Shown in pieces: positions 55,767 to 64,000 of a stretch of DNA of 64,000 nucleotides. The stretch is taken from contig JAFFSR010000248.1 in assembly GCA_017163975.1 (NCBI GenBank), positions 2,682,501 through 2,746,500 of the forward strand, read 5' to 3'. The DNA is from Anastatus disparis. Lineage: Eukaryota; Arthropoda; Insecta; Hymenoptera; Eupelmidae. Below the pieces are notes generated by a model, which searched no databases, was not told the origin of the DNA, and saw only the letters and a list, made by a program, of their open reading frames with translations. Position 1 is the stretch's first letter, and the number at the start of each line of letters is the position of its first letter. The position numbers and the translations under genes were made by a program.

Positions 55767-57896
55767 CTAGAGACTTTGTTCCAATTTTCTGGATTTGTGG
55801 GTACAGTCGCGCCTAATACGGTGTTTGTCTGCAGCGGTGAGTTTGGTGGTGCTTGCAGGTAAAGTCACAGCAAGGTCATGTCGATTGTCTTGACCTTGAC
55901 TAAAATCATTTATCCCTGTTAATGACAAAATCGATTTCGGAGTCATTTCTTCGTAGAAAGGCAGGTCTGAAATGTTAACGCGGGAGTCACTGGCGTTGGT
56001 TTTACTTTCCGCGGATTGATTTTTAGTAGGTGTAGTAGTTGTAAATTTCAACTGACTATCTTCACAGTCTATATCTGTTCCTTCACCTGTATCACTTGGT
56101 TGTACAGCTTCCATTCGTATGATGCAAGGGTTACTGACTTCAGTCGTTTTATTTTTTTCGACATTTCCCGGTGAACTGGATGGTTCTTCAACTTTAGTAG
56201 TAGAGAAATTCCGGAGGCAAGTTTGTCGTGGATCTTTTATAGGAGGTCGGTCGTTGGTGTAAGAAGTGCTTGCCTCGCTTTCAGTGTCAGAGACGGTAGT
56301 AGTTTTCTTCTTCGTTAATCTCTTGCTTTTGGTTGAAGTTACACTAAATTTACTACTGCGATCACTTGATATATCGGTAGCTGTCAAGTTACTCAGCATG
56401 TCCTTATTGGTCACAGCCTTGCGAGCTCGACTCGCAAGTGTTTCCCGATACGCTGGTTTAGTTCGGGTGGCTGTTGGTTTTGTTACTCGTCCTTGCTGAA
56501 CGCCACTCGTTGCTTTTGGCGGCGTTACTTGCTTAGATCGAGTTCTTTGAGCTACTACGCTGTGCTCGAGTTCAGGTAATTTTCGTCTGTTAAGAGGACC
56601 TGGTGGTCTTCCCCGTCTTTTTGGTGGCACCGGCGGTTCTGGTTTAGAAACAGATGGTCCGAGAGTATGCGAAGGCTCGTCAGTTTCAGCAACTGGTAGT
56701 CCTTCTAAAGTTTTCTTGCCTTTCCTGTCTAAAGTCAAAATTCTTAGCCTTGGCAATCGTTCATTAATCTCCTGCTCGGTCGGTGTTTCAACTGGATTTC
56801 TTGACAAGGCGTCAGCATTGGTGTTTAATTTGCCTGGCTTGTATCTGAATTTATAAGTATAATCAGTGAATTTCATCATCCACCGCATCAGTCTTTGCCC
56901 TGGGTCTTTCCGATTGTACATCCAGTTTAAGGGTTCATGATCTGCTTGAAGTATGAATTCCCTGCTTAGTAGGTAAGGTCTGAAATGGTCCATAGCATAT
57001 AGTGCTGCTAGACATTCTTTGTCTGTGGTACAGTAATTCCTTTCTGCCTGGTTCAGTAGTCGCGACAGATATGCTACAGGATGGTCGAAACCATCCTTTT
57101 CCTGACTCAACACCGCTCCAATAGCATAGTCAGACGCGTCGGTAGTTAAAGTAAAAGTCTTGTTAAAATCAGGAAAAATCAGTATTGGTTGCTTAACAAG
57201 ATGTCCTTTTAAATCTTGAAAACTCTGCTCCTGGGCCTCCCCCCACTCGAATTTTGCGTTCTTTTTTAGCAAGTTCGACAGAGGTCTGGCGATTTTAGAG
57301 AAATCCCTTATGAAACGTCTATAGTATCCAGCTAAGCCTAGGAATTGTCGAATATTTTTAGGTGTTTTTGGAGTAGGGAATTCCTGGACTGCTTTGATTT
57401 TTCCGGGGTCTGGTTCAACGCCTTTCTCACTGATTATATGGCCTAAAAAGGTCACTTCTTTCCTCAAGAATTCTACCTTTTCTGGCTGGAGCGCAAGATT
57501 CGCTGCTCTGAGGCGTTCGAAAAACTGACGAGTTTTCCTTTCATGCTCGTGTAAGTCCTTGGAGTAAATGATAGTGTCGTCTAAATATACTAGCATCTCC
57601 GTATTTTGTAGTCCTAGCAATATTTTATCGATCATACGTTGAAACGTTGTGGGCGCCCCCTTAAGGCCCTCAGGAAGACGTGTGTACTGGTAGTGTCCGT
57701 TGGGAGTGGTGAACGCACTCTTCCAACGATCGTCCTCATGTAAAGGTAGTTGCTGGTACCCATGAGCCAAGTCGAATACTGAATAATAGACTGACCCTCC
57801 AAGTTGGTCCAAAATGTCAGTTATGTTTGGCAATGGATAAGCATCCCCTATTGTCTTCTTATTAAGATTACGGAAGTCGATGACCATTGCGAACAT
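55767..57896 (-). CDS. Errantiviral reverse transcriptase-RNase H with long linker
   Basis: A 709-codon open frame. RT blocks are VIDFRNLNKKT, YSVFDLAHGYQQLPL (first Asp), FQRMIDKIL and the YLDD active site (LVYLDDTIIYS). RNase H shows FTLTTDASDYAIGAVLS, YCTTDKECLAALYAM, ADHEPLNW and NADALSR. After residue ~370 comes a basic linker with an AT-hook-like KRRGRPPGPLNRRK, then Ser/Thr-rich sequence to the end. LPEGLKGAP replaces the usual LPFGLKNAP. The N-terminal RT part and protease are missing through a deletion at 57880-57895. The first track residue is internal to RT, so translation would need a frame jump from gag. Confidence 0.85.
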   Translation of the reverse strand: MFAMVIDFRNLNKKTIGDAYPLPNITDILDQLGGSVYYSVFDLAHGYQQLPLHEDDRWKSAFTTPNGHYQYTRLPEGLKGAPTTFQRMIDKILLGLQNTEMLVYLDDTIIYSKDLHEHERKTRQFFERLRAANLALQPEKVEFLRKEVTFLGHIISEKGVEPDPGKIKAVQEFPTPKTPKNIRQFLGLAGYYRRFIRDFSKIARPLSNLLKKNAKFEWGEAQEQSFQDLKGHLVKQPILIFPDFNKTFTLTTDASDYAIGAVLSQEKDGFDHPVAYLSRLLNQAERNYCTTDKECLAALYAMDHFRPYLLSREFILQADHEPLNWMYNRKDPGQRLMRWMMKFTDYTYKFRYKPGKLNTNADALSRNPVETPTEQEINERLPRLRILTLDRKGKKTLEGLPVAETDEPSHTLGPSVSKPEPPVPPKRRGRPPGPLNRRKLPELEHSVVAQRTRSKQVTPPKATSGVQQGRVTKPTATRTKPAYRETLASRARKAVTNKDMLSNLTATDISSDRSSKFSVTSTKSKRLTKKKTTTVSDTESEASTSYTNDRPPIKDPRQTCLRNFSTTKVEEPSSSPGNVEKNKTTEVSNPCIIRMEAVQPSDTGEGTDIDCEDSQLKFTTTTPTKNQSAESKTNASDSRVNISDLPFYEEMTPKSILSLTGINDFSQGQDNRHDLAVTLPASTTKLTAADKHRIRRDCTHKSRKLEQSL

Positions 57897-58056
57897 CTTG
57901 TATAAAGTCTTTTAAAGGCATATTATGCCCGTCAAAACTGCGCAGACCCTGCAGGGCATTATGTAAGGCGAAGCTATTCGCCATAGCCGTCATCATCAGC
58001 ATAGATGGATCGGCTTGTCCGTCTCGGTTATAAGCGTTATTCGTGTCGTCTGGCAT
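57868..58056 (-). pseudogene. Errantiviral gag, N-terminal stub
   Basis: Sixty-two codons from ATG 58056, with LRSFDGHNMPLKDFIQDVRNG, here given as SFDGHNMPLKDFIQDVRNG, a motif at the start of errantiviral Gag. It then runs out of frame into RT sequence, so the rest of gag and the protease are deleted. Confidence 0.65.
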
Positions 58057-60151
58057 TTCTACTTCCGGTCCTCGTTATTAGTTACCTAGTCTTGCTAAAA
58101 CCCCCAAATAGTAAAAATAGACTAATTTTAGTGATTACCTACGGCAATACTATCCTTGAATTAAATTCTCTAGCTATAGGTTCAATTCGCAGAGTTTCGC
58201 ACCTAAAAGGAGAGTTTACACAGTTAGTTAATTCAAGGTTTTATTTGTTCAATTAAAATCTGGTGAGCTGTCACACGTTTAACGTTAAAAAATGGTAAGC
58301 AAAGTAATTAATAAAGAACAAAAAAAATTTTTTTTTTTAAATTAAACAAAGAGAATAAGATAAAATTGAACATTTGTTTGTTTTTAATAATTCCTTCAGT
58401 ATGTTCAGAGCCGTATACATAGGATCTGCGCGTTCATCGACCCTACTTTCGACTCAGTCAATCCACCTCACTATTCGCGTTCAATGAATTTTAGCAATAA
58501 AAGGATTCCGCAATCTCACGGCTATAGTTTGAATTTTAGAATTAATGTACACAGTGCATTATTTCTTGTTATTTTGGGAATAGAAGGAAAAAGATTTATA
58601 TCGGTAGCTGCAGTAGCTAATGAAAGATCATTGCCTAGCAACAATCCCCAAACGTATTGGCATTGTAACCTGATGATATTATGTTAAAGGAAGAAATTGG
58701 GAAGGATTTATGATAAGGAAGGAGCAGAATTTAAAAAGTTATTAATAGTGATCCTGAACCATACGTTGCATTAAAAACACGGTGGCGCCGTAGGTTTTTA
58801 TGGAGATAATTTTTAAGTGTAATTTTAATTTTAAATAAATAGAATATGGTCACACAGAATGGATAAACACGATTTAACGGAACGGCAGCAATGATCTCCG
58901 AAGAGAAGTAGAGTTCTTCAAGAGGTTATAGGCGAATTTATTATTGTAACAACTACAACAATTACAAGGTATTAATAAAAGAGAAATCCAAAGTAACGGT
59001 GACGGAAACGGACTTTTCAACAAGTAGGATTATTTAGAAGACCAATATATTGAAATTATTATTGGCGAAAAGAGAAAAATATGTTATGATTGGATAATTT
59101 TCAATAACAAGAATGAAATAAATTCTTATGCTTGCCTCATGGTAGCATAGTGGTCAGTACCCCAGGGTGTAGCACCCCATTAAAGGAAATTAGAGTGTTA
59201 ACAATTCGTGACACTCGAGAATAATTCTTAATTCTTGTGATTTAAACTTAATATAATTTTAAGATGGATACGGAATTTCCTTTATATCTTTCTTTCTTAG
59301 TTGAATTATAGAAAAAAGAATAAAAAATAACGTACTCGGATGGGAACCCATGCATAACATATTAAGGGTCGCTTTACAAGCGTTGACGTCTCGACAAGAG
59401 GGATGTTTTCTTATATAAAGAATAATAGATTCGAAACCGCAATAATTTTATTAAAAATAAATGAACGCCTGTTTATTTTAGATAATTCACCAGAATGATA
59501 AAAAGTTTAACAAAAATTCTTTAATTTAAGCTTTATTGCATTTTTTTTTTATTGCAAAGCATTTTTTTTTGAAGAAACGAACCCCATGATAACGCTAGCA
59601 CAGCTTAATTTTATGATTGCACCTTTGAAAATGACGGTTAAGTATATGTTTATCAAAGGCCTACCTGCAACTAATTAGTGTTTTTACTTGATTAATCAAT
59701 TAAGCAATAATGCAAAAGGAATTCAGAAAACTCGCGTGATTTCTTCTCTCTCTCCTCCATTAACGAAAATTAGCGTGGTAACACTTCGTTATAGGAATTA
59801 TAAAGAGTTTTTGTTATTTGTTAGGGCAGTGAGTGGCGACGGTTTAAAGTTTTAAAAATGTCTTATAACCGAAGAGAAAAATAAAGTAGAAGTTGCAATA
59901 CTTTTTTTTTTTTTTTTAAATATCTAGAAAATTTGCTAGAAATACGTTCGTCAATTAAATAATAATTATAATATAATATAATTAATATAAGAAATAGCGC
60001 ACAACGTCTAAGAAACGTTGAAACTGTATAACTGTATGGTGGGTGTTAAGAAAATATGAACATTATTTTTGACCAGATTAACTAACATAATTGTGGCGAC
60101 AAACGGAAAAACAGGAATGACAAACGAGACGGTAAACAGTCAGTCACTTGT
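58057..60151. other. Presumed 5' leader of the provirus and unresolved sequence
   Basis: 58057-58300 should be provirus leader by position, but I found no convincing primer site. An A-box-like TAGCATAGTGGTCAGTA lies at about 59143-59160, and on the minus strand a tRNA-like pair (CGCTTGTAAAGCG; GGGTTCCCATCC) lies at about 59335-59385. The remainder is A/T-rich. Confidence 0.35.
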
Positions 60152-60200
60152 TGACCTCTCCCCCTTACTAAATTTATTGTCGTCCCCGACAATTAATCTT
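60152..60200 (-). promoter_or_regulatory. Second Gypsy-type polypurine tract
   Basis: The minus strand reads GTCGGGGACGACAATAAAT, then TAGTAAGGGGGAGAGG, closely like the tract at 48206-48240. It should precede a 3' LTR to its left, but I could not delimit one. Confidence 0.5.
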
Positions 60201-60563
60201 AGCTAGAGTGAATATTAAACAAATAGTGTTTAAATCCAAAGTCATTACAATAGTGAATTCAAGCCGATACATCATTTGTACGAGTAGAAATGGAGACTGA
60301 TATTCCATTTAGGAAATACCATAAATTGATGAATAAGAGGCGAAATTTACTCAGGTCCAAGAGTAGAGTTAGAGAGTCAATTTTTCTTTAGACTGTTATA
60401 AACGGATATAATTTAAATTAGTTGTTTAATCGTTATTTGTTATACTTTTATTCAATTAGACGAATTATTTTGATTTGTATTACTTTCGTCGTCACGTGAA
60501 TTTTTGTGTCTACGTGAAATTATTAGATATTTGTACAGTTTTTCGTTAATACAAAAAAGAAAA

Positions 60564-60677
60564 ATGTCGAATAACGATTTGAAAAAACTAAAATCAATTA
60601 TAAGATCATTATTGATTGCAAATTGCAAAAGGGATACGACACTACGAGTTTTGAACGTAATGTACAAGAAGAGTTAA
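60564..60677 (+). CDS. Small ORF resembling the start of a LOTUS (OST-HTH) domain
   Basis: A 37-residue frame with a good A-rich context before its ATG: LKKLKSIIRSLLIANC, then DTTLRVLNVMYKKS. LOTUS domains, in Oskar, TDRD5/7 and MARF1-type germline RNA-regulatory proteins, start with a helix L-x2-x-(I/V)RS-L-L-x-(S/A)N, then a second helix ending x-MYK-x-x-x-G. A continuation SYIPFREFKRFE and FSFEDYLEG is readable at about 60905-60965 in two other frames, fitting the (I/Y)P(F/Y)…SxExxL part of the domain. The segment is triplicated with a 112-bp period that does not keep frame. If real, this is a decayed fragment. Confidence 0.35.
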   Translation: MSNNDLKKLKSIIRSLLIANCKRDTTLRVLNVMYKKS

Positions 60678-60911
60678 ATCAACTAATGATTTGAAAGAAT
60701 TAAAATCAATCATAAGATCATTGTTGATTGCAAATTGCAAAAAGGATACGACACTACGAGTTTTGAACGTAATGTACAAGAAGAGTTAAATCAACTAATG
60801 ATTTGAAAGAATTAAAATCAATCATAAGATCATTGTTGATTGCAAATTGCAAGAAGGATACGACACTACGAGTTTTGAACGTAATGTACGAGAAGAGTTG
60901 AAGAGTTATAT
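60576..60911. repeat. Tandem repeat, 3 x 112 bp
   Basis: Three nearly identical units starting GATTTGAAAGAATTAAAATC at 60576, 60688 and 60800, each with GATACGACACTACGAGTTTT. Units differ at only a few bases, so the amplification is recent. Confidence 0.95.
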
Positions 60912-61903
60912 TCCATTTAGGGAATTTAAGAGATTTGAATTGGATCGTTTAGTTTTGAAGACTATTTAGAAGGACATTCTAGAATTTTATAATAATATTT
61001 AAGAATGAAATGAGTCTGAGACAATGATTCCCGTTTAAGGTTATACAATAAGGTATATGTTTATTGCATAGTTAACGATATTGCAGTTTCTCGAATCCCT
61101 AATATTTATTATGAATTTGATCAATAGTTTTATTTTCTTTTTGCGTGGTGAAATAGAATTTAAGTTAAAATATTCTTATGGTTTCTTTTACTTTTCCATG
61201 TTTATTTGAGAATAAATAAAAAAAAATAGTGTGAGTGAAATTGTATATTAAGACGTACACTGGGGTCGGATTTTCCAGAAGAGTAATATAATTTAAAAAT
61301 TCAATTAAAAGAAGAATGTGTACTTGAGGTTAGTATATTGTTATTATTATAAAATCAATATCGATCATAACCTGTAAGCAGCGAGTACTTAATGTGGAAT
61401 AGGATTCCCACATTACCAAATTACTATGTTTTGACGTACTAATTGGAAGCTAAAAGTTACAATTATTTGTTGGTTAGGATACGTATATTTAGAGCAATAA
61501 AATACAAAATTATTGATGATTATTTAATTCTTGGAATAAGTTAATGCGAATTTCTTAACCATATATGTTTTTCTTTTTTTTTTACGAAAAACTAATAGAG
61601 CAAGAAATAGATATTAAAAAAAAAGTTTTATATGAAAAAATTGAAAATGTTGATCTACAGCAATAATGAAGGTAGTAACATTATCAAAATTAAATAATTC
61701 GGTAAAATGTTAAAAACTTCTTCGGAGGGTTATGTTTACGTTATAACATGAGAGTATTCAGTAATTTTAGATTAAATAAATTTACGACTGTTTGGCTTGT
61801 TCCCGAGATTTAATGATTCACATTGCGATCGAAATTTTAAGAGTTATAATCAAAAAGATAAACTGATGCTATTGGTTCAACATTACTTTAAGTTGATCAA
61901 TAA
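60912..61903. other. A/T-rich gap, nothing recognised
   Basis: After the possible LOTUS continuation, no coding or repeat evidence. Confidence 0.4.
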
Positions 61904-62573
61904 CACAGGCCCACAAAATGAAAAAAAATGTCTGAACTTTTGACCGGACATACATATTCCCATGTATTTTTCGACGCTGAATCCGAATCTGTAATAAAAA
62001 TATAGGGTTTTCCTACCTTTTCTCAGAGTTTTATTGAAAAAACCTCATTTTTTACGGTTTTTTTGCGGTTTTTCGAGTCTAGAAAAAACAAATCATGAGA
62101 TACGGTTAATTGGACTTCAAACTCGAATTCTACGGGAAAAAATACACGGGAAACCATACCTTCAAATTTTTTTAACGCGATTCTAGTCCTCTGTATGGGG
62201 CTGAAAAGATGAGGAAATCGGTAAAAGTCGAAATTTTGCCTAAAATGGATTTAAACAATATTAAAATTTAATCATGCGTCTTTTGAAGAGTCGATAAACA
62301 TTGGAAATACTATCCTGGGGGTTTTTCAGATTGCTGATCATGAATTTGAAGTCAGATTGTGTAAAAACTACTTCTAGAGGGCGGTGACAAGAACTGTATA
62401 TGGTAAATTTATCGATTTTTTAAAAATTTTACGTCTGAAATACTAATTTTAGAGTCTTTCACAGCATTGACTGTAAATTCAAGATATTAACTTAGCCTAT
62501 TGTGTACGTTAAACTTAACATTTTGTCTATGTTTGTCTCTCTCTCTCTCTCTCTCTCTCTTCCGATGTTTTTT

Positions 62574-62921
62574 TTAAATTGGCTTACGCTTACGTACACG
62601 TTTCTCTTCGAATGACCGATGTAGTGGATTTCTGACACGTTTTTGTCCTTTTTTCGCAGCTGTTTCTCTTTTTATCATCCAGCAGTAATCTGCTAACATG
62701 TTGATACCCCAGTTTCCTTGAAATCTACGTTCAAACTCCTTTAAATCTTGGTGAAATCGTTCACCATGCTTTTCACTAAAGTCTCCGTTATTTTCAGGAA
62801 ACTGATCAACGTGTGAATCAAGAAAATGAAGTTTAAAGTTCATTAGACAACCCAATTTTTCAAAATTACGTACCATTCTTTTCACAATAGCTTTATAATT
62901 CGTGTCTTTGGCATTACCCAA
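62574..62921 (-). CDS. HGERFHQD-family protein fragment, left arm
   Basis: 115 codons ending in a basic KRVRKRKPI tail. Blocks are LGCLMNFKLHFLDSHVDQFP, GERFHQDLKEFERRFQGNW and MLADYCWMIKRE. From memory this set (HFLxSHxDxFPEN…HGERFHQD…MLADYCW) is very common in insect genomes in a multi-copy, transposon-derived family; I cannot name its superfamily. The first 22 residues come from the palindrome spacer (NYKAIVKRMVRNFEK), so only this arm carries them. It probably is the C-terminal end of a longer protein. Confidence 0.6.
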   Translation of the reverse strand: MGNAKDTNYKAIVKRMVRNFEKLGCLMNFKLHFLDSHVDQFPENNGDFSEKHGERFHQDLKEFERRFQGNWGINMLADYCWMIKRETAAKKGQKRVRNPLHRSFEEKRVRKRKPI

Positions 62922-62924
62922 AAA

Positions 62925-63206
62925 TTGGGTTGTCTAATGAACTTAAAACTTCATTTTCTTGATTCACACGTTGATCAGTTTCCTGAAAATAACGGAGACT
63001 TTAGTGAAGAGCATGGTGAACGATTTCACCAAGATTTAAAGGAGTTTGAACGTAGATTTCAAGGAAACTGGGGTATCAACATGTTAGCAGATTACTGCTG
63101 GATGATAAAAAGAGAAACAGCTGCGAATAAAGGACAAAAACGTGTCAGAAATCCACTACATCGGTCATTCAAAGAGAAACGTGTACGTAAGCGTAAGCCA
63201 ATTTAA
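62925..63206 (+). CDS. HGERFHQD-family protein fragment, right arm
   Basis: Mirror copy of the left-arm fragment with few changes (Leu for Phe, Glu for Lys, Asn for Lys, Lys for Glu). It lacks the N-terminal 22 residues because the arm starts at the palindrome tip. The frame is open across the arm. Confidence 0.6.
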   Translation: MGCLMNLKLHFLDSHVDQFPENNGDFSEEHGERFHQDLKEFERRFQGNWGINMLADYCWMIKRETAANKGQKRVRNPLHRSFKEKRVRKRKPI

Positions 63207-64000
63207 AAAAAACATCGGAAGAGAGAGAGAGAGAGAGAGAGAGAGACAAACATAGACAAAATGTTAAGTTTAACGTACACAATAGGCTAAGTTAATATCT
63301 TGAATTTACAGTCAATGCTGTGAAAGACTCTAAAATTAGTATTTCAGACGTAAAATTTTTAAAAAATCGATAAATTTACCATATACAGTTCTTGTCACCG
63401 CCCTCTAGAAGTAGTTTTTACACAATCTGACTTCAAATTCATGATCAGCAATCTGAAAAACCCCCAGGATAGTATTTCCAATGTTTATCGACTCTTCAAA
63501 AGACGCATGATTAAATTTTAATATTGTTTAAATCCATTTTAGGCAAAATTTCGACTTTTACCGATTTCCTCATCTTTTCAGCCCCATACAGAGGACTAGA
63601 ATCGCGTTAAAAAATTTGAAGGTATAGTTTCCGTGTATTTTTTCCCGTAGAATTCGATTTTGAAGTCCAATTAACCGTATCTCATGATTTGTTTTTTCTA
63701 GACTCGAAAAACCGCAAAAAAACCGTAAAAAATGAGGTTTTTTCAATAAAACTCTGAGAAAAGGTAGGAAAACCCTATATTTTTATTACAGATTCGGATT
63801 CAGCGTCGAAAAATACATGGGAATATGTATGTCCGGTCAAAAGTTCAGACATTTTTTTTCATTTTGTGGGCCTGTGTAATTTTATATGTTGCATTTTAAT
63901 AACCTTTTAGGAAGGTTTGAGAAAATGAAAGGAAAGATAAATGTTTTGGATAGAAATTTAATGATTAGGAAAGCTTTAGAAATTAATTTAGGTGACCTTA

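Larger units (their letters stand above)
61904..63876. mobile_element. 2-kb foldback element with TAA duplication
   Basis: Arms 61904-62858 and 62919-63876 are nearly identical inverse copies of about 955 bp. They start CACAGGCCCACAAAATGAAA and end with its inverse, flanked by TAA at 61901-61903 and 63877-63879. A spacer of about 60 bp separates them. A 3-bp TWA duplication fits PIF/Harbinger-like integration (inference). Each arm carries the same protein fragment and a TC/GA microsatellite. Confidence 0.9.

Noticed and set aside
47507..58300. The 47507 LTR as the 3' LTR of the errantivirus
   Set aside because: No matching LTR was found to the right of gag, and over 2 kb of unexplained sequence separates it from the last ORF.
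58484..58687. 67-codon plus frame in the provirus leader region
   Set aside because: No domain and no conservation signal visible.
59131..59183. Functional tRNA gene
   Set aside because: An A-box-like D-arm is visible, but no T-arm or acceptor stem can be closed.

Overview
The window looks like AT-rich nuclear DNA from an insect, with no unique housekeeping gene that I can recognise. No ribosomal, bacterial or organellar genes are visible. Nearly everything readable is a transposable element: Helitrons, a Polinton/Maverick remnant, BEL/Pao and Gypsy/errantivirus LTR elements, two kinds of LINE, and many palindromic MITEs. A parasitoid or other hymenopteran is a reasonable guess from the element mix, but the sequence does not prove it.

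Layout. 1-3991: minus-strand Helitron copy A, running off the left edge, with a roughly 37-bp minisatellite. 4030-10220: GT-rich minisatellite, short A/T satellites, a lone Helitron 5' end (to 5963), a solo LTR with target duplication (6683-7516), a PHD-finger ORF1 pseudogene (7997-8530) and a five-unit satellite (9200-9960). 10230-13120: palindromic MITEs, including a short TTAA-flanked one. 13758-26630: a composite region bounded by related LTR sequences, the right one with a tRNA-Lys-type primer site. Inside are a decayed Polinton (14852-17876: ATPase, core-like protein, capsid-region ORF, integrase with chromodomain), a truncated BEL/Pao element (17877-21468), a candidate spliced gene (about 21530-22720) and a palindrome that has another palindrome inserted at its centre (22945-23986). 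27647-28706: a terminal-inverted-repeat element with repeated GGACTTAGGTCCC motifs. 29198-32125: a plus-strand LINE with intact ORF1 and almost all of ORF2 deleted, ending in a tetranucleotide tail that runs into a CTCCGT-type minisatellite. 32515-36964: Helitron copy B, more intact, interrupted by a MITE. 37165-40260: a second, unrelated LINE on the minus strand. 40260-47500: AT-rich DNA with three more MITEs and a TA-rich satellite. 47507-48205: a Gypsy-type LTR followed by a polypurine tract. 50603-58056: an errantivirus-like provirus on the minus strand (gag stub, RT-RNase H, very long linker, integrase, broken env, and an extra ORF with an RRM and two zinc-finger-like motifs). 60564-60960: a small ORF resembling a LOTUS domain, inside a 3 x 112 bp tandem repeat. 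61904-63876: a nearly perfect 2-kb palindrome carrying two opposed copies of a conserved 'HGERFHQD' protein fragment.

How the parts relate. The nesting gives relative ages. The Polinton integrase is older than the MITE sitting in its TTAA, Helitron B is older than the MITE in its Rep-helicase gene, and the 22945 palindrome is older than the MITE at its centre. Almost all coding regions are broken. The best-preserved reading frames are the LINE ORF1 (29658-30941) and the errantiviral RT-RNase H ORF (55767-57896). The most unusual items are the RRM/zinc-finger ORF downstream of env, the possible LOTUS fragment, the candidate spliced gene, and the family of TTAA-flanked palindromic MITEs.
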